DNA of 64,000 nt from NCBI GenBank assembly GCA_029204225.1, contig CM055102.1, positions 38,126,585-38,190,584 on the forward strand, given 5' to 3'. The position numbers were made by a program, and so were the translations under genes. This DNA is from Diphasiastrum complanatum. Lineage: Eukaryota; Streptophyta; Lycopodiopsida; Lycopodiales; Lycopodiaceae. This document shows positions 34,001 to 42,690 of the stretch, in pieces (position 1 is the stretch's first letter; each line of letters starts with the position of its first letter). A model generated the notes under the pieces. It searched no databases, was not told the DNA's origin, and saw nothing but the letters and a program-made list of their open reading frames with translations.

Positions 34001-34993
34001 GTCATTACAAGATAGAAGAGTAGAAAAATAATGCTTGTTAAAGGACATGTGGGAACTAGCCCCACTATCTATCCACCATGTGTCTTGACTTGAAGTTGGT
34101 GTAGATGCAACCATTAAGGATGTGTTGAATCCATCCTCATATTCTTCCTCTTGAGCAATGTTCCCTTGATCTCCTTTGGCTTGTTGATTCTTCTTCAAGT
34201 AGCATTCTGAGGCAAAGTGTCCTTTCTTTCCACAAAAGAAACACTTTAGTTTTGCCTTGTTCTTCACTTTGCCTTTGGAGGTAGATCCTCCATTCTTCAT
34301 CTCGGCCTCCTTGCCTTGATTTTTCTTGAATGGATTTTGCTTTTTCTTGCCTTTAGATGTAAAGTTAGCTTTCTCCTCTCCTCCATTAAGTGACATGCTA
34401 TCCATTCTTGTCTTGAGGTGTAGAAGCCTACTCTCCTCGGCCACAAGAACATTGTGCAACTTTTCAATGGATGGAAGAGAGTCTTGAATGGCAAATGATT
34501 GGACTAAGTTGGTAAACTCATCACTTAGACCATTCAAAATGATTTGTACTAGTTCTTGATCTTGGATCTTCTCTCCTATTGCACTTAACTCCTTGTTAAG
34601 AGATTTGATCCTAAGAACATACTCTTGTCCACTCTCTCCACTTCCTTTCATGCTTTGGAAAACTTGATTTCTTAGCATGAGGATTCTTGAAGTATTGTTG
34701 GATTCATAAATGCTCTTTAATGAATCCCAAGCCTCTTTGGATGAGGTACAAGAAGACACCTCTTTCAAGAGGTCATTGCATACATTTAACTTTATGCAAT
34801 GTAGAGCTAATCTTGCTCTCTTCTTGTATTTGGCTTGTTCTTGGGGAGTTTGAGGCTCTTCCTCTACTCCTTGAACTATGTCATATAGATCATGGATCAC
34901 TAGGAGTGATTCCATTCTCACTTTCCAAATGGAATAATTTGTGGAAGTGAGTCTCTCACTTGATTCCATCAAATATCCACCCATGGATGACAT
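31013..34993 (-). CDS. Copia-A2 Gag-Pol polyprotein, intact
   Basis: A 1326-residue polyprotein with no stop or shift, the same domains and the same catalytic residues as Copia-A1: zinc knuckle 251-264, protease DSGA 309-312, integrase D505/D567/E603, reverse transcriptase YVDD 1005-1008, RNase H D1169/E1210/D1247. The only amino-acid change I noted is Ser at residue 11 in place of Pro. The other coding differences (for example at 31121, 33755 and 33944) appear silent. The pattern points to purifying constraint or very recent copying. Confidence 0.97.
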   Translation of the reverse strand: MSSMGGYLMESSERLTSTNYSIWKVRMESLLVIHDLYDIVQGVEEEPQTPQEQAKYKKRARLALHCIKLNVCNDLLKEVSSCTSSKEAWDSLKSIYESNNTSRILMLRNQVFQSMKGSGESGQEYVLRIKSLNKELSAIGEKIQDQELVQIILNGLSDEFTNLVQSFAIQDSLPSIEKLHNVLVAEESRLLHLKTRMDSMSLNGGEEKANFTSKGKKKQNPFKKNQGKEAEMKNGGSTSKGKVKNKAKLKCFFCGKKGHFASECYLKKNQQAKGDQGNIAQEEEYEDGFNTSLMVASTPTSSQDTWWIDSGASSHMSFNKHYFSTLLSCNDSKKSIYTASDQACKIDGIGSIPLCLGTSKRIDLDNVLYVPTISRNLLSVGQLMDNGLDVHFKNGVCSILKNDKCIASGIKQGRLFKLDANVASESVNLAREELTQVELWHKRLGHPNLQSMESMASKELALGLPRAFKKCGKMCEACGLAKSHKSSYKKSSSRSLSPLDLIHSDVHSFSHASNGGALMYVTFIDDCTRFTWIELLSKKNLVYEAFIKFKSLVEKQLSTSIKALRCDNGGEYTSNKMKDFCEINGIKLQYTCSYTPQQNGVAERKNRSLCECAKSLRLDASLPISFWGEAITCANYLCNRLPSSAIDGISPYQALFDKKPNVKYFKIFGCTCYVHIPLETRRKEDATSFKGIFVGYGENSKGYRIYDPTSKKVKVSKDVLFDESQFAKSLSNGSNPLCIEDLDKSEEDLDKPEEDHDKPEDGDLDPSQKGPRRSSRSKAEPSRLTYVDKGKQKEGSTSSTSYSFLATLIEEPSSFEEACKSKVWRDAMQVEYDALEENHTWNLVNLPRGKKPLACKWIYRIKYNQDGSISKYKARLVAKGFLQIKGLDYEETFAPVAKLVTIRLIICIATLFKWDLYQMDVTNAFLNGFLEEEIYMMQPEGFIKIGEEQKVCYLRKSLYGLKQAPRAWYSRLHDFLYSLGFVLSAYEPSLYFKCNEGKIIILVLYVDDIIMTGNDDDGIGKVKVDLSSEFKMVDLGFLKFILGIEVSRSSNCTFISQSKYATSILERFGMKDCKGIDTPMEHVVKATNEGDEASFEDITLFRKLIGSLIYLTITRPDLSFCVSKLSQSMQAPLIHHWKSAKRVLRYVSSTRFFGILYEGSNLHLRAYSDSDFAGDKMDRKSISAFATFLCGGVISWLSKKQDTISLSSCEAEYKALTSTTKELLWLRRLLMELHVLEAEEIPYIFCDNQASQQIASNPIFHARTKHIEIAHHFVREKVQSKEVQLHHVPSSECIADILTKPLSKDPFFKLRYALGIVDRCTLDLPS

Positions 34994-35588
34994 TTTAGAA
35001 TGAATGCTCTTTTAAAAATCACAAAGATTTTTGAATTTTAAAAGATCTATGAAGTGGCCTAAAGCTTACTAGAATGCCTATAGGCTTGTCTCTATCAAAC
35101 TAACACACAAGCTTGAATGATACTCAAAGATCTTACCAAAAATTTCTAGCTTTCACTCTCACAAAAAAAATTGCTTTACACTTTTCTTAGAGATTTCACT
35201 TCAACTAAGGATCTGAACAAATCAGCCTCTTAGATCTGATCTTAGACTCTAAAAAGAAATGCTTCAATGATCCAAAACACTATTTGGTCATAGGCATTAG
35301 TTAGAATGAATCTAGATCAATACTATGCTTCAAAAAGCACCAAAAATGAACTAGTATTGTGATTTTGGGACCAAAAAACACAAAGTAACTTGAATTGAAA
35401 GTTGCTGTACGGTTTCACACGTGTGAAAAGTACATACACAGCCTCCAAGTCGTTTTGATCCAAATGATTACAAGCTATCACTCTAGAAGAACTCGCCCTC
35501 ACTAGTATTGGCCAAAAAACAAATTTTGCCAATGATCTTTACAAGATTTATGATTCAATGATCACTCTCTTACTTAGCTCTGATACCA
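34994..35588 (-). promoter_or_regulatory. Copia-A2 leader with tRNA-Met primer site
   Basis: Leader between the 5' LTR and gag-pol. On the minus strand 35577-35588 reads TGGTATCAGAGC, adjacent to the LTR. It carries the same TTCACACGTGTGAA palindrome (about 35414-35427) as the Copia-A1 leader. Confidence 0.92.
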
Positions 35589-36450
35589 TGATAAATTTTA
35601 CAGTTTTTAGGACAATAATGATTGTACTTTACAATCATAGAGAGTTATTGGTTGCTTAATCAATGAATCTATCAAGTTCTACACATTAGATCTTGATCTA
35701 GATTCACTACACTTGGATTTAAGCAAGAGCAATGGATCAACACATCATTTTTTAGTGAGAGCGGCTTCACACGTGTGGAGTACTGTCCACTGTACGGACT
35801 GCACTTGAAACAACAAGTACAATGATACTAGATAGCAATCATGCATAAAAATCACAAGACAAATGACTAGAAATCTCACAAAAGTGTAGAGTGCAAAAGT
35901 CTCATCAATTTTCTTAGCAAAATGATGATCCTTTTATGGATCAAGTACATCCATGAGTCTGGTACAGTCCAGCAGGCCTTCACACGTGTGAAGAGTGCCA
36001 CATCACTCATATCTATCCATTTGATCCATCCTTGATCCTTATCCAATAGTTGACCTTCTAGAATATGACTAAAATCCAAAAAGCTAGTCTCCTAGAATAT
36101 AGGAATATTCCCTACAAAATAGGATCTAAGGAAAATGGTCAACTCTTATCTTCTAGTACTCTATACACACATGTGAACATCCACTTGCCATGTGGGAGCA
36201 TTTACTCATGCACATGCAAGGAAAAGCTAATTTGTAGGTGACTAGTCAACTTGACTAAAAACTAGTCATTTCATGTTCACACTAACTAGAATGATACAAA
36301 ATCAATTTGGATATATACAAACATGAAAAGTACATCCTTTCACACATGGGAACATGCTCCACACGTGTGAAATCATATCATCAACATATTCTAATGTTTG
36401 ATCAATATTTACATGAACCAATGTCAAGTGAGAAGTGACAATTTTCAACA
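35589..36450 (-). repeat. Copia-A2 5' LTR
   Basis: 862 bp, differing from the Copia-A2 3' LTR at two sites. It would carry the promoter of this copy. Followed by the duplicated GGATG. Confidence 0.95.
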
Positions 36451-36607
36451 GGATGAAGAGCTTGTTCAACTCATATTGAATGGACTAAGCTTTGAATTTG
36501 ACAATTTGGTTCAGGGATATGCAATTATGGGTAAGCTACCCATACTTGAAGAACTCCAAGGCACACTCATGGCCGAGGAATCAAGAAGGAGCCAAATGCA
36601 ATAGAGG
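36451..36607 (+). pseudogene. Copia-B gag, middle portion ending at a nonsense codon
   Basis: Gag resumes after Copia-A2 (DEELVQLILNGLSFEF, LPILEELQGTLMAEESRR). A TAG at 36602-36604 interrupts the frame, and the next codons continue in the same frame as the larger reading frame at 36608. The Copia-A Gag has Lys-Thr-Arg-Met-Asp at this place, so a single base change from AAG is the simplest origin. Confidence 0.88.
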
Positions 36608-39043
36608 ATGGATAGGCTTTCCATCCAAGGTGGAGATGACCAAGCTCTCTTCACCAAAGGCAAAGGCAAGTCCAAAGGCAAAGGATCAACATTCAAGAAG
36701 TCTACAAAGCTTGAGGATCAAGAAGGACCCCCAAAGGCATCTCCATCAACCAAAGTCAAGAAGGACAAATCAAAGGTGAAGTGCTACTATTGTAGCAAGA
36801 TGGGGCATTATGCCTCGGAATGCTTCAAGAGGAAGCAAGATCAAAGCCAAGCCAACATGAGCAAAGAGGAGGAGGAGGAGAGTTCACATGAGGACTCTCT
36901 CATGATGTCCATATTTTCTTCAACAAGCTTCAAAGGAGAAGATCCTTGGTGGATTGACTCGGGTGCTAGTTCACACATGACTAGTAAAAGGGAGTTTTTC
37001 TCTTCTCTCTTATCTTATGATGGACCTATAAAGTCTATCTATACAACAAATGATGAAGCTTGTAAAATTGAAGGAGTTGGTAGCATTCCCCTTTGCTTAG
37101 GATCTTCCAAAAAGATCAACATAGAAGGTGTTTTGTACATTCCTACAATAACAAAGAATCTACTAAGTGTTGGCCAAATGGTAGACAATGGTTTCAATGT
37201 TGACTTTGCTTCAAATGAATGTTTCATCAAGAAGAAGGGTAAGATAGTGGCTAAGGGCACTAGACTTGGCAAACTTTATAAGCTGGATGCATTTGTGGAT
37301 ACTAATGTTGTCATGTTAGCCGAGGAGCAAGATCTTGGTTTTGAGGAGGAGCTCATGGAGGAGCAAACACCAAACCCACCTATCACACCAAGGAGATCTT
37401 CAAGGGAAAAAGTGGAGCCATCAAGGCTCACATATCAAGGCAAAGGACAGAAAGTTGAGGGTATCTCATCCACTTCTTATGCTTTATCTAGTTTTGAAGA
37501 ACCGTCTAATGTTGAAGATGCATTGAACTCCAAAGAATGGTATAAAGCTATGTTGGATGAGTATGATGCCTTGATTGAGAATGAAACTTGGTTGCTTGTT
37601 GAGAGACCTCAAAGGAATGTAATAGGATGCAAGTGGGTCTTCAAGCTTAAGTTGAATGCAAATGGGAGTGTTAACAAACATAAAGCAAGATTAGTTGCAA
37701 AAGGTTATGCTCAAGAGAGAGGGATAGACTATGAGGAAACTTTTGCACCCGTGGCCAAGATGGTCACAATAAGACTAATCATTGCACTTGCATCACATTT
37801 TGGATGGATTCTATGTCAAATGGATGTCTCTAATGCTTTCTTGAATGGTTTTTTGGAAGAGGATATCTATATGGAGCAGCCACAAGGGTTCATCAAGCAT
37901 GGAATGGAGAACAAAGTATGCCATCTCCAAAGAAGCATCTATGGCTTGAAGCAAGCCTCGAGATCTTGGAATTCAAGACTACATTGCTATCTTATTTCAC
38001 TTTCTTTTGTTCAAAGTGAATATGATCCCACTCTTTACATTAAGTTTGATGATGTTGGTATTGTACTTTTACTCATTTATGTAGATGACATCATCATTAG
38101 TGGAAATAGTGTTGATGGTATTGAAAAAATCAAGATAGATCTATCCTTAGAGTTCAAGATGGTAGATCTAGGGTGTCTTCACTTCATCTTAGGCATAGAA
38201 GTACTTAGAGGGTCTGATTTTATCTTTATAAGTCAAGTAAACTATGCTCAAAGTCTTTTGAAAAAGTTTAAGATGGAAGTATGCAAAAGTGTTGACACAC
38301 CAATGGAGCAAGATGTAAAAGTGCCAAATGAAGATGATGAAAGATCCTTCATGGACATCACTTTGTTTAGGCAACTTATAGGTTCCTTAATGTGGATCAC
38401 TATAACTAGACCATATCTTAGCTTTAGTGTATGTAGGTTGAGCCAATCCATGCAAAATCCATTGAATATCCATTGGAAAAAGGCTAAGAGGATTCTAAGA
38501 TACATCTCGGGTACATTGGATTTTGGGATTCTATATAGAGGAGATGTGATTAACCTTCATGCATTTAGTGATTCAGATTTTGCAGGGGACAAGAGGGATA
38601 GGAAATCAACAAGTGCCTATTCAACTTTCATAGGAGAAGGTGTGGTTTCATGGCTTTCAAAAAAGCAAGAAACTATATCTCTATCTTCAACCGAGGCCGA
38701 GTACAAAGCTTTGACAACCACTACAAAGGAGGTACTTTGGATCAAGAGATTATTGGTGGAACTAAAGATCATGGATTCAGAGGAGGCACCAATCATCTAC
38801 AATGACAATATATCAGCCCAACACCTTGCATCTAACCCAATCTCCCATGCAAGATCTAAGCACATTGAGATATGCCATCACTTTGTGAGAGAAATGGTGC
38901 AAGCCAAGGAGATTGCTTTGGAGCATGTTCCAAGCAATGAATGTGTAGCTGATCTACTTACTAAACCACTTCAAAAGACACCTTTTATGAAGTTCAGATC
39001 ATCACCTGGAGTGATTAGTAAAGCAATGATTGAACCAAGCTAG
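36608..39043 (+). CDS. Copia-B gag C-terminus and pol lacking integrase
   Basis: An 811-residue frame in phase with gag. It carries the zinc knuckle CYYCSKMGHYASEC, protease (WWIDSGASSHM) and the start of the GAG-pre-integrase region. At about base 37327 it passes straight into the Pro/Arg-rich linker that normally follows integrase (RRSSREKVEPSRLTY). The whole integrase core, about 300 residues in Copia-A, is absent with no frame change. Reverse transcriptase (LIYVDDIIISGN) and RNase H (SDSDFAGD, SSTEAEY) follow and look intact, apart from Tyr replacing Asp in the usual TRPDLSF. The Met at 36608 lies just after the nonsense codon, so it is unlikely to be a natural start. Confidence 0.92.
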   Translation: MDRLSIQGGDDQALFTKGKGKSKGKGSTFKKSTKLEDQEGPPKASPSTKVKKDKSKVKCYYCSKMGHYASECFKRKQDQSQANMSKEEEEESSHEDSLMMSIFSSTSFKGEDPWWIDSGASSHMTSKREFFSSLLSYDGPIKSIYTTNDEACKIEGVGSIPLCLGSSKKINIEGVLYIPTITKNLLSVGQMVDNGFNVDFASNECFIKKKGKIVAKGTRLGKLYKLDAFVDTNVVMLAEEQDLGFEEELMEEQTPNPPITPRRSSREKVEPSRLTYQGKGQKVEGISSTSYALSSFEEPSNVEDALNSKEWYKAMLDEYDALIENETWLLVERPQRNVIGCKWVFKLKLNANGSVNKHKARLVAKGYAQERGIDYEETFAPVAKMVTIRLIIALASHFGWILCQMDVSNAFLNGFLEEDIYMEQPQGFIKHGMENKVCHLQRSIYGLKQASRSWNSRLHCYLISLSFVQSEYDPTLYIKFDDVGIVLLLIYVDDIIISGNSVDGIEKIKIDLSLEFKMVDLGCLHFILGIEVLRGSDFIFISQVNYAQSLLKKFKMEVCKSVDTPMEQDVKVPNEDDERSFMDITLFRQLIGSLMWITITRPYLSFSVCRLSQSMQNPLNIHWKKAKRILRYISGTLDFGILYRGDVINLHAFSDSDFAGDKRDRKSTSAYSTFIGEGVVSWLSKKQETISLSSTEAEYKALTTTTKEVLWIKRLLVELKIMDSEEAPIIYNDNISAQHLASNPISHARSKHIEICHHFVREMVQAKEIALEHVPSNECVADLLTKPLQKTPFMKFRSSPGVISKAMIEPS

Positions 39044-39044
39044 A

Positions 39045-39057
39045 TAGTGAGGAGGAG
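39045..39057 (+). promoter_or_regulatory. Copia-B polypurine tract
   Basis: Purine-rich ATAGTGAGGAGGAG directly before the 3' LTR and just after the pol stop codon, matching the tract of Copia-A. Confidence 0.85.
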
Positions 39058-39739
39058 TGTTAAAAATTCACAATTCTAGCTTGACTAGTTTTGGTCATAT
39101 GACTTGTAAATAGTTAGATGGTCATGATGTGGCTTGTCACACGTGCCAAATAGCATAGGATTCCATTCATAAGGATGTTCTCAAGTAGACCTAAGTGTTA
39201 GTACCTTTGGAATGAGTCCAAATTATGCTTAGATACAAGGGAGAAAAAATAGGAGCTATTTTTGGTAATTTTTGCATTGTTGAGGGATCTCCAAGATTCC
39301 AACCCTAACTTGGTAGGGATGAAAGATCCACCAAAATTAGCATTAGGGATAGGTTTAGGGCTACTCATACCTGCCCAAAACCGTGATGGATCATGTATAT
39401 ATAGGTGATGATATCTCACCAAAATCAATCAAGCAATTTCATGTTTTTTCTCTCATAATGGTGCAATTGCTCTCTATGTTCATAATTGTTTGAGTACTTG
39501 TGATTACTAATGATTATAGGATTGAATGTAGGTCTGGTGTACAGTACTCAGACTGTGGGAGGCCGTACTTTCACACGTGTGAAGCCTTCTTCAAGGATTT
39601 GGGCCATTTAGTGAGGTTCAAGCATAGATTTTTGATGGATTTTGATGGTTCAACTTGTGCTAATCTTATGAAATCATAATCTATTGTTTCCCTCATCATT
39701 TCAAGTGTTTTAGGATCCTTATTTGCTGTAATTTTTACA
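39058..39739 (+). repeat. Copia-B 3' LTR
   Basis: 682 bp, no difference seen from 28208-28889. The palindrome TTCACACGTGTGAA is at 39570-39583. The duplicated GATCT follows. Confidence 0.93.
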
Positions 39740-40535
39740 GATCTATCTACTAAAGAGCAAAGATGAAGTGTATGATGTCTTTGTTAACTTCAAGAATCCA
39801 AGGGAAAACCAATTTTCCACAAGGATCAAGTGCTTAAGAAGTGACAATGGTGGTGAGTACATATCTACCAAGTTCAAGGCCTTTTGTGATGAGCATGGGA
39901 TCAAGAGGCAATATACAACATCAAGCACCCCACAACAAAATGGAGTGGCTGAGAGGAAGAGTAGGACTTTATGTGAAAGTGCTAAAGCCATGAGGTAAAG
40001 TGCTAATGTTACCATTTTGGGATCAAGCTTTGTTGTGTGCCAATTTCCTGTGCAATAGGTGGCCGAGTGCTTTTCTGGATGGAAGGACACCTTTTGAGAT
40101 GCTATTCAAGAGGAGGTTGAGTGTCAACTTTCTAAGAACTTTTGGATGCACATGCTATGTCAACATTACTCTTGATGATAGGACCAAGGAGGATTCATCT
40201 TCAAGGAGAGATATTTTGTTGGATATAGTGAGGTGAGTAAAGCCTACAAGGTTTACATTCCTACTACTAACAAAGTGATTATTGGTAGTCATTTTCGATG
40301 AGGGGAACATTCCAAAAGTGTCTACAAGTACTATTGATGATGATGTGGATGGATCTAACATTCTTGATATTGATGTAAAGGATCCTACTTTAGATGGTGA
40401 TGATGATGGACCTTCATCAAGTCAAAAGCCAAGGAAAACATCAAGGGAAAGACAAGTACCTTCAAGGCTCACATATGATGAAAAGGGTAAGCAAGTAGTT
40501 TCTGAAAATTATGTTGCTTTCCTACCCTCTTTGGA
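39740..40535 (+). pseudogene. Copia-C integrase, 3' portion
   Basis: Integrase of Copia-C continues here after Copia-B: LRSDNGGEY with the second catalytic Asp, and TPQQNGVAERK with the catalytic Glu. There is a stop and a frame change after about 39995 (SAKAMR), then integrase C-terminal sequence (FGCTCYVNITLDDR) and the linker (SRERQVPSRLTYDEKGK). Similarity ends near 40535 where Gypsy-B gag begins on the opposite strand. Confidence 0.88.
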
Positions 40536-41502
40536 TACACTCCATATGATGATGTGCTTCTTGCTTGCATTTGGTACACCATACATTTGACTTATCAATT
40601 ATGGTTTTCTTAGACTGAAGGAGTTGAACTTTCAGCTCATCGAATTTCTTACTTAAGTCTGATACTTCTCTCTTCCATATGCTCTTCTGCTTATGTTCAG
40701 ACTTCTTCAAATTTTCATTCTTTTTTCGATCCTTAGAATGTCCGCCTGTGTTGCTTTTTCAATCTTTCATCTTCACTTAAACTAGAGCTTCATTTTGAAC
40801 TGGAACTCGAAGAAGAACTCGAGTCGAGTCAAAACTACTGCTTGAGTCATCTGAAGTTGACAAAGCACGTTTTTTCTTCTTAGAAGAAGAATGTTTAATA
40901 GATCTACAACTTCTAGATATTCGAGAGGTTTCATAATTCTCATCCATTGATATAACATGTTCCAGTGTATCAGTTGGTCCTTGCCTACAATATCGATCTA
41001 TTCTTATAGGTAGCCCTCCCGAGAACCATTCAATCTGCATAGCGACAGGGTATTGTCCTATCAATTGGCCAATAAGCTTCTTAACCCTTCTCATATATTT
41101 CCATAAGGACTCTTTTTTTTTTATCTTATTGAATTTAATTGAGAAATAATATGAGTGGAATAACCAATTTCTTGAAATTGCTTCAAAAAATGGTTCTTTA
41201 AGTCAGTCCAAGTAGAAACCAAAGCTGGTTCGATCTGACTGAACCATGTTCTTGCCTCCTTTCTTAGTAAACCAGAAAAAATTCTTAGCTTGTCCGCATC
41301 CAACAGACTTTTTTTTATTGTTGACCGCTATTGACTCGAATTGGGACACATAACTATCAAAATCCTCAGAGGCTTTTCCATTAAAATAGTCATACCAAAT
41401 CTTGGAGGAAGTTGATGTTGGAGCCGCCATATCGTCTTGATCACCGTCACCTTTGTCTGAATGGGGTGGGCCGGACGATTTGTCATGGTTTTCTCTCAAC
41501 AC
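40536..41502 (-). pseudogene. Gypsy-B gag, decayed
   Basis: A minus-strand Ty3/Gypsy Gag in three frames. It starts at the Met at 41430 (MAAPTSTSSKIWYDYF). A poly-A-associated shift near 41300 leads to the capsid core (LRKEARTWFSQIEP, WTDLKNHFLKQFQEIGY). Another shift near 41110 leads to WKYMRRVKKLIGQL and a Lys/Ser-rich segment. The zinc knuckle CTKCKQEAHHHMEC (CX2CX4HX4C) is near 40540-40585. The rest of the element is at 21537-25880, separated by Copia-C. No 5' LTR or primer site is found in front of this gag; gene-X sequence is there instead. Confidence 0.82.
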
Positions 41503-41760
41503 CTATAAAAGAGACACAAAATTATTTTATTGTGATATCAACATAGAGACTATTATTCATATATAGGTTATAAAAGATCAACTAAATTTGAAAAGCCACC
41601 AACTACCAAATATCATTCTTTGATTGAACACTGAAGCTGAAGCCTTGCAAACATTATGAATTTGAAAGTCTTTCATTCATGACTGTGAGACCAACTCTCT
41701 CCATTCTTTTTTTCCTTTCATGATTCCAAATTTATCTAACTTTGAATAATTTACTTAGAT
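41502..41760 (-). pseudogene. Fragment of gene X (second copy)
   Basis: About 160 bp at 41596-41760 align with 54048-54220 on the same strand (compare FKFSVQSKNDIWWLAAF there with FSFSVQSKNDIW here). The intron-exon layout is also shared: after an acceptor TTTTATAG the next exon starts GTG TTG AGA GAA AAC CAT GAC (VLRENHD) here and VLKEDHD there. After those seven codons the sequence here switches to the Gypsy-B leader and gag. The fragment has stops and cannot be functional. Confidence 0.7.
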
Positions 41761-42384
41761 TTAAGCGGAAGGAAAGGGTTGTGAAGGAATGAGGTTGGGT
41801 AAAGAAAGATGGAAGGTATAATGTCTTAAAGCGGAAGATGTGGAGATGTTGGTCAAGAATGGAGATGTTGGAGATGTGGAGATGTTGGTCAAGAATGGAG
41901 ATGTGGGGAAGGTGGATATCTGTGGAAATGGATGTATGGAGGTTGTGAATGAACTGGATGGAAAAAACAAGTGTTTTATGTCGATGATGTTATATCCAAT
42001 AGTGTAATGGGAGCGTGATGAATATTCGCGTGACACTACCCCTCAGCATGCGAAAAGTTTCAAATTGATGTTTATTCTGCCGGCGATGTTAGGTCTTGGA
42101 ATGTTTGGTGATGGCAATCGGAATGGTAATCAAACGACGATGGTGGATACTCGGTGTAGCTGGAGTGTAAACGATGACAAAAGCATTGAACAAAAGAGCG
42201 CCAGGATCTTGTATAGGAGCAGGAAGATTGCCAGCAAATTGTCACAAGAAACGCCAGGATTCGCACTTCGCTGATGTGCCAATGGCATCGTTGTGATGGC
42301 ATTTATGGACGACGTTGTCTGGTTTCGGACGAGATGTGACGTGCCAATTCATTGAGTTCTAAAATGGGAACCTTCGGTCGAGAT
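41761..42384. other. No gene; short tandem repeat
   Basis: Bases about 41852-41915 hold two copies of GAGATGTTGGTCAAGAATGG in a purine-rich tract. Frames on either strand here have no recognisable domain. Confidence 0.5.
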
Positions 42385-42690
42385 TTGAATGAGGCGCTCC
42401 GGTCAAGATATGATAGATGACTTCGGTTGAGATCCAACAAAACGCTTCGATCGAGACTTGAGTGGTGCTCCGGTCGAGATCTGAGTGGGTGCTCCGGTCG
42501 AGATCTGATAGAGTGCTTTGGTCAAGATCTGATAGAGTGCTCCGGTAGAGATCTGAGTGGGTGCTCCGGTCGAGATTTGAGTGGGTGCTCTGGTCAAGAT
42601 TTGACAGGGTGCTCCGGTCGAGATCTGACAGGGCCCTCCGGTCAAGATTTGACAGGAGTCCTTCGGTTGAGATTTGACAAGAGTCCTGTA
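42385..42690 (+). repeat. 24-bp minisatellite, about ten units
   Basis: The consensus unit is GTGCTCCGGTCGAGATCTGA plus 4 bases, repeated about ten times and increasingly degenerate towards both ends. Because 24 is a multiple of three, open frames arise on both strands (SGCSGRDL on plus, ISTGAPTQ on minus). I regard these as by-products. It lies between the Gypsy-2 stop and the gene-X fragment. Confidence 0.85.

Larger units (their letters stand above)
30138..36450 (-). mobile_element. Copia-A2, complete Ty1/Copia retrotransposon nested in Copia-B
   Basis: A 6313-bp sister of Copia-A1 on the minus strand, with target duplication GGATG (30133-30137 and 36451-36455). The two 862-bp LTRs differ at two sites I could see (GCAAAAATC versus GCAAAAGTC; GCACCTG versus GCACTTG). 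Over the whole element I count about seven single-base differences from Copia-A1 and no indel. All functional parts are present. Confidence 0.97.
28208..39739 (+). mobile_element. Copia-B, complete LTR ends, no integrase, host of Copia-A2
   Basis: LTRs of 682 bp at 28208-28889 and 39058-39739 show no difference in my reading. The target duplication GATCT is present at 28203-28207 and 39740-39744. Without the nested Copia-A2 and its 5-bp duplication the element is 5214 bp. It has a primer site, purine tract, gag, protease, reverse transcriptase and RNase H, but the integrase is missing and there is one nonsense codon in gag. Matching LTRs and a clean duplication show that it integrated recently, so integrase must have come from a related element. 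Confidence 0.95.
25881..40535 (+). mobile_element. Copia-C, Ty1/Copia element, 3' end lost, host of Copia-B
   Basis: The plus-strand element begins with a complete 5' LTR (25881-26354) and primer site, then gag and protease/integrase. It is interrupted by Copia-B (28208-39739), after which integrase continues to about 40535. Reverse transcriptase, RNase H and the 3' LTR are absent; the sequence passes abruptly into the gag of Gypsy-B on the other strand. The sequence 5' of the element is Gypsy-B pol, so Copia-C inserted into Gypsy-B and later lost its right half. The true target duplication cannot be read because the right end is gone. Confidence 0.85.

Noticed and set aside
42385-42690. CRISPR-like array
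   Set aside because: Units are directly adjacent with no unique spacers, and the setting is eukaryotic. It is a minisatellite.
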